Source of the DNA: Planctomycetota bacterium
GTDB taxonomy: Bacteria; Planctomycetota; Planctomycetia; Pirellulales; Lacipirellulaceae
Assembly: GCA_029259915.1 (NCBI GenBank)
Contig: JAJDED010000021.1
Coordinates: 1 to 64,000, forward strand
Direction of reading: 5' to 3'
Length of the DNA: 64,000 bases
In this document: piece after piece, positions 58,935-64,000 of the stretch
How positions within the stretch are numbered: position 1 is the stretch's first letter
Layout: every line of letters starts with the position of its first letter
Notes under the pieces: model-generated
The model's input: only the letters and a program-made list of their open reading frames with translations
Databases searched by the model: none
What the model was told of the DNA's origin: nothing
Translations under genes and position numbers: made by a program

Positions 58935-59867
58935 ATGCAGTCAGGTTCGAGCTATTCGATTGCTATGAACGAAGAGACACGTAACGAGATCATCCATCGC
59001 TGGAACGGGCAGCAATCGATGCGTTCGATTGCGCTGAGTCTGAGAGTATCGCGCAATACCGTGAAACGCGTGCTTGAAGAATACCAACGGTCCCGAGACG
59101 GTCAAACGCAAGAGAGCGGCCGCCGTGTGGGAGTAAAATCGCGGTCGAGTCTTCTCGACCCGTTTGAGGAGACTCTCCGCGAGCGGTTGATTCGCTACCC
59201 GAATATCTCGGTAGTCCAGCTCTTGGAGGAACTTCGCGATCGCGACTTTCGGGGCGGCTACACCATATTAAGACAGCGCGTCAAGCGGCTGCGAAAAGAG
59301 CTCCATCAAAATGTCGAGGCCGAGCACAAATTCGCGCCTGGCGCTCAAGCACAGATGAAGTATCACGCCTACGACTTGCTTTTTTTAGAGGAAGGTCCGC
59401 AACGGGTTTACTTGTTCGGCTATCAACTGAATTACTCACGTCGCCAATACTTGCGATTCTGCTTGCATCGAGATTTTGACACAACGGTTGCTAAACACAT
59501 TGAGGCATTCGAACACCTTGGAGGCTTGGCCACTACTTGTCTTTATGAACCAACCGAAACGTCTGCCGTAGATCATCAAGGAACCGAGATTCGCTTTCGG
59601 CCAGAATTTCTGGCGTTTGCGTCGCATTACGGATTCCGCCCCATCATTCACGCGAATTCCGATTTCCCGATGATCGATTGTGTCAAGCAATTCAACGAAC
59701 AAGTGCTTCATAAGTCGGCCCTTCGATCGATCGAACATTTGAATGAGATTACGAGTCAATGGCTGAACGACGACGCCAAAAAGAGTGTCGATCCATGTCG
59801 CAACAAGACTCACAACGACGAATTACCGCACCTCATCCCGGTGCCTAAATCGGATTGGAGTTTGTGA
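58935..59867 (+). CDS. IS21 IstA-related protein without catalytic residues
   Basis: A 310-residue protein. The N-terminal HTH (RNEIIHRWNGQQSMRSIALS, LRVSRNTVKRVLEEYQRS) and the following linker resemble IS21-family IstA, and residues 134-235 align with its integrase core (FAPGAQAQMKYHAYD, FGYQLNYSRRQYLRFC, AFEHLGGLATTCLYE, FLAFASHYGFRP). The usual catalytic Asp of the QVDFG motif is replaced by Lys (QMKYH, K142), the LYDN Asp by Glu (LYEP, E205), and the Glu segment is missing. No IstB gene or terminal repeats were found. The intact frame suggests a domesticated DNA-binding protein, perhaps acting on the next genes. Confidence 0.75.
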   Translation: MQSGSSYSIAMNEETRNEIIHRWNGQQSMRSIALSLRVSRNTVKRVLEEYQRSRDGQTQESGRRVGVKSRSSLLDPFEETLRERLIRYPNISVVQLLEELRDRDFRGGYTILRQRVKRLRKELHQNVEAEHKFAPGAQAQMKYHAYDLLFLEEGPQRVYLFGYQLNYSRRQYLRFCLHRDFDTTVAKHIEAFEHLGGLATTCLYEPTETSAVDHQGTEIRFRPEFLAFASHYGFRPIIHANSDFPMIDCVKQFNEQVLHKSALRSIEHLNEITSQWLNDDAKKSVDPCRNKTHNDELPHLIPVPKSDWSL

Positions 59868-60241
59868 TTCACCATGTAACTTCATTGAGGGCGAAGAGAA
59901 CCAAACTGGTCAGCATTTCGCGTTTTTGGATGGAATACCGCGTAGCTGGACTACCAAGAGCGCGAAAGTGGTTCTCTTACGCCGCGATCCTGGTCATAAC
60001 GACCGATGTACCTTGTTTGAAAGATTTTAGTGCGGTATAGAATCCGAGATACAGAGAGAATGAGCAGCCAAACTCTAATGGCTGTCTATGCGAACGGAAC
60101 GGAATCCCACTGCTTGAATCTAGACGCTGACTATCCGACGAACCGGCAATTCAAGATCAAGCAATTCTTGCACATTGCCTGGGCCCCCGCCTTTAATCTG
60201 CCCAGGCATGTCGCAAGCGGAGTCTACGGAGAGACTCGAAC
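59868..60241. other. Intergenic region before the electron-transfer genes
   Basis: A frame at 60061-60413 and one at 59855-60040 exist but show no family features and overlap real genes. GGAGAG 10 bases before ATG 60242 is the likely ribosome binding site. No clear promoter was found. Confidence 0.4.
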
Positions 60242-62473
60242 ATGGGTTGGCTTGTATTACCAGCGATTGTCTTTACGCTCGCGCTGTCGGTCCTGGTGCA
60301 ATTTGCGCGCCGTCGCGAGCTGCTGCACTTGTCGCATCGGATCGCTGATCTCGAGGAAGCCAAGAAAAAGGGCAGTCATCGGGCGCGTCTCCAGTATCCG
60401 CACGTCGATTTGAGCCGTTGCATCGGCTGCTCGACTTGCATCAAGGCCTGCCCGGAAGATGGGGTTCTCGATCTGATTCATGGCCAAGCGGTTGTCATTC
60501 ACGGCGCCCGCTGCGTGGGGCATGGATTATGTGCCAAAGCATGTCCGGTGGGTGCGGTCGATTTGACGTTGGGCGATCTCAGCAACCGCAAAGATATTCC
60601 CGCGCTGACCGAGGAATTTGAAGTCAAGTCGATTCCAGGCTTATTTCTCGCCGGCGAAGTCACTGGTTTTGCGCTGATCCGTACAGCCATCACGCACGGC
60701 ACGGCGATCGCGGACGAGGTTGCGCACCGTGTTGCGTCGCTCAATGGAAGCCGCAAGAACGATGATAGCGACGTATTTGATCTGTGCATCGTGGGAGCAG
60801 GGCCCGCCGGGATTGCCGCTTCTTTACAGGCGAAGTCGCACGGATTGCGCTGTCTCACACTCGAACAGGATTCGCTTGGCGGCACGGTGTCCAAGTATCC
60901 AAGACGAAAACTGGTGATGACCCAGCCGGTGGCATTGCCGCTCTATGGCAAACTCAAGAGGACCAGTTATAGCAAAGAAGAGTTGATGGAGCTGTGGAGT
61001 TCGCTGGTGACGAAGTACGACCTGCCTATTCAAACTGGCGAAGAGTTCTCCGGGTTAAACCGAGAAGATGATGGTTTGATCCACCTGAAGACACAGCGTG
61101 GCGAGTACCGGACTCGATTTGCATGTCTCGCTTTGGGGCGTCGGGGAACCCCTCGCAAGCTAGGGGTTCCTGGAGAAGATCTGCCAAAGGTTGCCTATAA
61201 CCTGATCGACGCCCAGTCGTACCAAGGGCGCCGAATTCTTGTCGTCGGCGGAGGAGATAGTGCGATCGAAGCAGCACTTGGCTTGGCTGAACAACCGGGC
61301 AACCAGGTTGCGATTTCCTACCGAAAAGCGGCATTCTTTCGACTCAAGGCCAGGAACGAAACGCGCCTCCTGGAAGCGATTCAGCAGAAGAGAATGGAGT
61401 GCATCTATGAGAGCGGCGTTCTAGAAATAACAAACGATACCGTGCGATTGAAAGTGACTCCCGAAAACTGCGAGCCTTTCGAACGCACGATTGAAAACGA
61501 CGACGTATTTGTAATGGCAGGAGGTATTCCGCCATTCAAGCTGTTGGAGGAGTCGGGGGTTTCATTTGATCCCGCGGACCGTCCTTCGGCTCCTCCCCTT
61601 GTCGAACAGAGCACGGGATTGATGACAGCACTCGCCGTTGCGCTGATGCTTTCTGTCTTCGCCTTGGCTTGGGTCTTGGTATTTAAGAACTATTACTCAC
61701 TGGCAAGGGCCATGCGCCCGATTTCCGGACTTCATGAAGCGCTACGTCCCACAAGCGTGTTCGGGATATCGTGTGGCATTGCGGGGACGGCACTGATCAT
61801 CGTCAATCTGCTGTACCTGGTACGTCGCCATCCGATGGCAGAGTGGATTCCTGGGTCGCTACGTGGTTGGATGGTATCGCATATTGTGACGGGGATTCTT
61901 GCTTTGTTATTGATTTTACTACACGGTTCGATGTCCCCCCGCAACACGCTTGGCGGACACGCGACCGCTGCACTTTGTTTTTTGGTGGTGACCGGTGCCA
62001 TTGGACGGTATTTCTATTCGATAGTTCCACGAGCGGCAAACGGTAAAGAGCTTGCGCTGGATGACCTGAACAATCGCATCGCCGCGGAATCGGAAGGCTG
62101 GGATCGATACGGTCTCGCATTTGGCGACGAAGCGCGAACCGAAATACGCGCTCTAGTTGCCGCCGGCAAATGGGAAGGCAACTTTATTCAGCGTCTATTT
62201 GCGTTGCTCAAAACACAAAGTGCGGTTCGGCTTACGTGCAAGCAACTGCAACAGCGGGGGCGCAACGAAGGGCTTTCAGGGGATCAACTTGAGAATCTCA
62301 ATGCGTTAGCACATCGGGCCTACAGGACGGCACTGTTTTCGGCGCATTACGAAGATTTGCGGGGCTTGCTTTCTTCGTGGAGATATTTCCACAGATGGGT
62401 GGCCCTGCTGATGGTGCTCTTGGCAGCCGTGCATATTCTGACCGCAATTCGTTATGGGAAACTGTTTTTGTGA
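60242..62473 (+). CDS. Ferredoxin-flavin-membrane cytochrome fusion oxidoreductase
   Basis: A 743-residue fusion. Residues 1-22 form a membrane anchor. A ferredoxin domain (about 55-108) has CIGCSTCIKACP (C60, C63, C66, C70) and CVGHGLCAKACP (C91, H94, C97, C101), the second with His at the second Cys position. A flavin domain follows in unusual order: the C-terminal-type motif IPGLFLAGEVTG (131-142), then the N-terminal-type motif LCIVGAGPAGIAASL (181-195), then NAD(P)-type ILVVGGGDSAIEAALGL (332-348). From about 460, four to five helices with paired His (H547, H561, H573) suggest a b-heme membrane part. It lacks the CxxC of thioredoxin reductase. The next gene overlaps by 4 bp (GTGA). Confidence 0.85.
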   Translation: MGWLVLPAIVFTLALSVLVQFARRRELLHLSHRIADLEEAKKKGSHRARLQYPHVDLSRCIGCSTCIKACPEDGVLDLIHGQAVVIHGARCVGHGLCAKACPVGAVDLTLGDLSNRKDIPALTEEFEVKSIPGLFLAGEVTGFALIRTAITHGTAIADEVAHRVASLNGSRKNDDSDVFDLCIVGAGPAGIAASLQAKSHGLRCLTLEQDSLGGTVSKYPRRKLVMTQPVALPLYGKLKRTSYSKEELMELWSSLVTKYDLPIQTGEEFSGLNREDDGLIHLKTQRGEYRTRFACLALGRRGTPRKLGVPGEDLPKVAYNLIDAQSYQGRRILVVGGGDSAIEAALGLAEQPGNQVAISYRKAAFFRLKARNETRLLEAIQQKRMECIYESGVLEITNDTVRLKVTPENCEPFERTIENDDVFVMAGGIPPFKLLEESGVSFDPADRPSAPPLVEQSTGLMTALAVALMLSVFALAWVLVFKNYYSLARAMRPISGLHEALRPTSVFGISCGIAGTALIIVNLLYLVRRHPMAEWIPGSLRGWMVSHIVTGILALLLILLHGSMSPRNTLGGHATAALCFLVVTGAIGRYFYSIVPRAANGKELALDDLNNRIAAESEGWDRYGLAFGDEARTEIRALVAAGKWEGNFIQRLFALLKTQSAVRLTCKQLQQRGRNEGLSGDQLENLNALAHRAYRTALFSAHYEDLRGLLSSWRYFHRWVALLMVLLAAVHILTAIRYGKLFL

Positions 62474-64000
62474 GTATTCAGACGTCGCTAAAACGGACGT
62501 CCGTTTGGATCTGGCTTTTGTCAGGTGGAATCGTATTGGGGTCCGTGTACTGGGACGCTCAAGACATTTCGCCGGGGGAGCTTGCCAATTCCCATGCGCA
62601 GGAGATCCGTTTGTTGGGTGCCGAAGGCTGCAGCGCATGCCACGGCGATGAGCAGCATAGTATGACTGACGCCTGTTTGACCTGTCACAAAGACATCCAT
62701 AGTCAGATAAACGTGAAAAACGGACTTCATGGCTTACTTGCTACAGAACTTGTTTCGGAATGCGCGACTTGCCATTCCGAACATCATGGACCTGATTTTT
62801 TAATGACCAACTATCGAAGTTTCCAGCTTGCTGGATTTGAGAAACCGGAGGAATTTGGCCACACCGGTTTAGATTTCCATCTGACGGGCGAACACCTGAA
62901 GCTGGCCTGCGATGCTTGCCACAAGTCGGCATTTAACGAGTCGCTGCAGAAAGGTGAAAAACGGTTTCTTGGCCTGAATCAAGAGTGTGCCACGTGTCAT
63001 GACGACGTTCATCAGGGCGCGTATGGCACGGAGTGTGCATCTTGTCACGGACAGCATGGGCCGTTTGAAGAGGTTGCTGAATTTGATCATACCAAGTTCT
63101 TCCCGCTGGTCGGTTCGCACGATCAGCTGAATTGCTCCGAATGTCATCAACAAGAAACCGCACTCTCTGTGGAAACGCTGCTTCAGCGGGCCCGAGGAGA
63201 ATCCAGCCACCCCATTGCAGTGCGGAGTTGTGCCGAGTGTCACAAATCACCACATAGCGAGGGATTCATAAACCTGGTGTCGCAATCATTGCAAGTAGCA
63301 CCCGATCAATCTTGCCAGCATTGTCATTCCGCGCTGCACGAATCTTTCAGTGGCCATCACGAGACTTTCGATAAGATTTTGCACAACTGTTCTGGCTTTC
63401 CTTTGACTGCGCCCCACGACAATGTGTCCTGCAAAACATGCCATGTGGGCTTTGGCAATGAAAAACCTGAACCCATTGAATTTCGATCTGCCTATCCTGG
63501 ACGTGAAGCCGACAACTGCCGCGCATGCCACGGAGATCCTCATAACGGCCAATTCGAAGAAGGGGCCTTCCGGGGCAGTGATTGTCTCGTCTGTCACGAC
63601 TGGCATCAATTTCAACCGTCCGCGTTTTCGGTGGCTCAGCACAATCTGACGCAATTTCCATTGCATGGATCGCATGCGAACCTCGACTGCGACCAATGTC
63701 ACAAATTGCCGGCTCCAGAAGCCACCTTCGCAACCACAGGCGTATCAAGCCGAATCTTCCGAGGAACGCCCACCGAATGTTCCCATTGCCATGACGATCC
63801 GCATCAAGGAGAGTTTCAGGAGGGACCGTTCGGCGGGAACGATTGCCGAATGTGTCATAACGAGCATTCGTTTGCACATTCCGATTTTACGATTGAACAG
63901 CACGCACAAACGCACTTCCCGCTGACTGGCGCTCACATGGCGGTGGGCTGCAACGCGTGCCATCCTCGAGACAACTCTCAAGCCGTCGCAAGTGACGCAG
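62470..64000 (+). CDS. Multiheme cytochrome c, at least 16 hemes, 3' end beyond window
   Basis: Starts with GTG 62470 in a GTGA overlap with the previous gene's stop and stays open to the window end (510 codons). An N-terminal signal or anchor segment (SVWIWLLSGGIVLGSVYW) is followed by 16 CxxCH motifs, the first CSACHG at about residue 53 and the last CNACHP close to the edge; spacing is irregular, with many extra His (HHGPD, HETFDKI, HSFAHSDF) as possible distal ligands. It belongs to the cytochrome c3/c7-like multiheme type (doubled CxxCH with HDxH patterns). It should be exported and matured by a Ccm or Ccs system not seen here. Confidence 0.9.
   Translation, partial: MSIQTSLKRTSVWIWLLSGGIVLGSVYWDAQDISPGELANSHAQEIRLLGAEGCSACHGDEQHSMTDACLTCHKDIHSQINVKNGLHGLLATELVSECATCHSEHHGPDFLMTNYRSFQLAGFEKPEEFGHTGLDFHLTGEHLKLACDACHKSAFNESLQKGEKRFLGLNQECATCHDDVHQGAYGTECASCHGQHGPFEEVAEFDHTKFFPLVGSHDQLNCSECHQQETALSVETLLQRARGESSHPIAVRSCAECHKSPHSEGFINLVSQSLQVAPDQSCQHCHSALHESFSGHHETFDKILHNCSGFPLTAPHDNVSCKTCHVGFGNEKPEPIEFRSAYPGREADNCRACHGDPHNGQFEEGAFRGSDCLVCHDWHQFQPSAFSVAQHNLTQFPLHGSHANLDCDQCHKLPAPEATFATTGVSSRIFRGTPTECSHCHDDPHQGEFQEGPFGGNDCRMCHNEHSFAHSDFTIEQHAQTHFPLTGAHMAVGCNACHPRDNSQAVASDA

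Noticed and set aside
59855..60040. 61-codon + frame after the transposase-like gene with a short hydrophobic part
   Set aside because: Too little evidence; no ribosome binding site and no homology seen. Kept out although a small peptide is possible.
60030..60413. 127-codon + frame before and into the fusion oxidoreductase gene
   Set aside because: No family features, overlaps the well-supported gene by 170 bases in another frame.

Overview
The window looks like a chromosomal segment of a planctomycete, probably of the Pirellula/Blastopirellula/Rhodopirellula group. The evidence is a DUF1559 protein (prepilin-type N-terminus, H-X9-DG C-terminus), many short secreted proteins without known domains, mid-range GC, loosely packed genes, and many palindromic intergenic repeats. 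This placement is by gene content only; no rRNA is present. No prophage, CRISPR array or replication origin was seen.

Layout. 1-8.1 kb: a RAYT-type transposase cut by the window edge, an MntR-type regulator, a DUF1559 gene, argG, a four-helix-bundle gene between purine-rich repeats, an ABC-2 permease, pyrB and a NYN-domain nuclease-like protein. 8.4-13.7 kb: a compact chemotaxis operon, hybrid cheA-cheW-cheB-cheR, without a receptor gene. 14.1-19.8 kb: TVP38-family membrane protein, MerA/Lpd-like flavoprotein, ThDP-dependent acetolactate synthase-like enzyme and aldehyde dehydrogenase, all on +. 20-31.7 kb: nitrilase-family hydrolase lacking a normal start codon, FkbM-like methyltransferase, FHA-GAF-PP2C phosphatase, serC and serA, tRNA-Val, -Gln, -Ile and -Ala, and a serine carboxypeptidase. 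31.9-44.8 kb: ilvD, a persulfide-type group (ArsR regulator, rhodanese, CoA-disulfide reductase-rhodanese), a heme-sensing histidine kinase beside a response regulator, a nitroreductase, a MoxR-like ATPase and a TPR lipoprotein. 45-58.2 kb: a candidate structured RNA, then rpmE-prfA-prmC, an HD-domain nuclease, tRNA-Cys, a SulP transporter with carbonic anhydrase, and uvrB. 58.9-64 kb: a catalytically dead IS21-type transposase relative followed by a membrane electron-transfer locus.

Most unusual locus. At 60.2-64.0 kb two translationally coupled genes encode (i) a single protein joining a membrane anchor, a two-cluster ferredoxin domain, a thioredoxin-reductase-like flavin domain whose segments appear circularly permuted, and a heme-b-like membrane domain, and (ii) an exported multiheme cytochrome c with at least 16 CxxCH motifs that runs off the window. 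Together they read as a route for electrons from NAD(P)H or ferredoxin through the inner membrane to a periplasmic or extracellular multiheme wire. That role is inferred from domains only.

A second theme is the intergenic palindromes. At least three copies of one roughly 100-bp hairpin element occur at 19.9, 46.4 and 58.3 kb, with several other families elsewhere. They sit at gene ends and starts, and have apparently affected neighbouring genes (a lost start codon at 20.0 kb, a hairpin in the ilvD leader, a repeat-like insert inside the MoxR-like gene). The RAYT at the left edge belongs to the class of enzymes that act on REP-type palindromes, but a link to these elements is untested.
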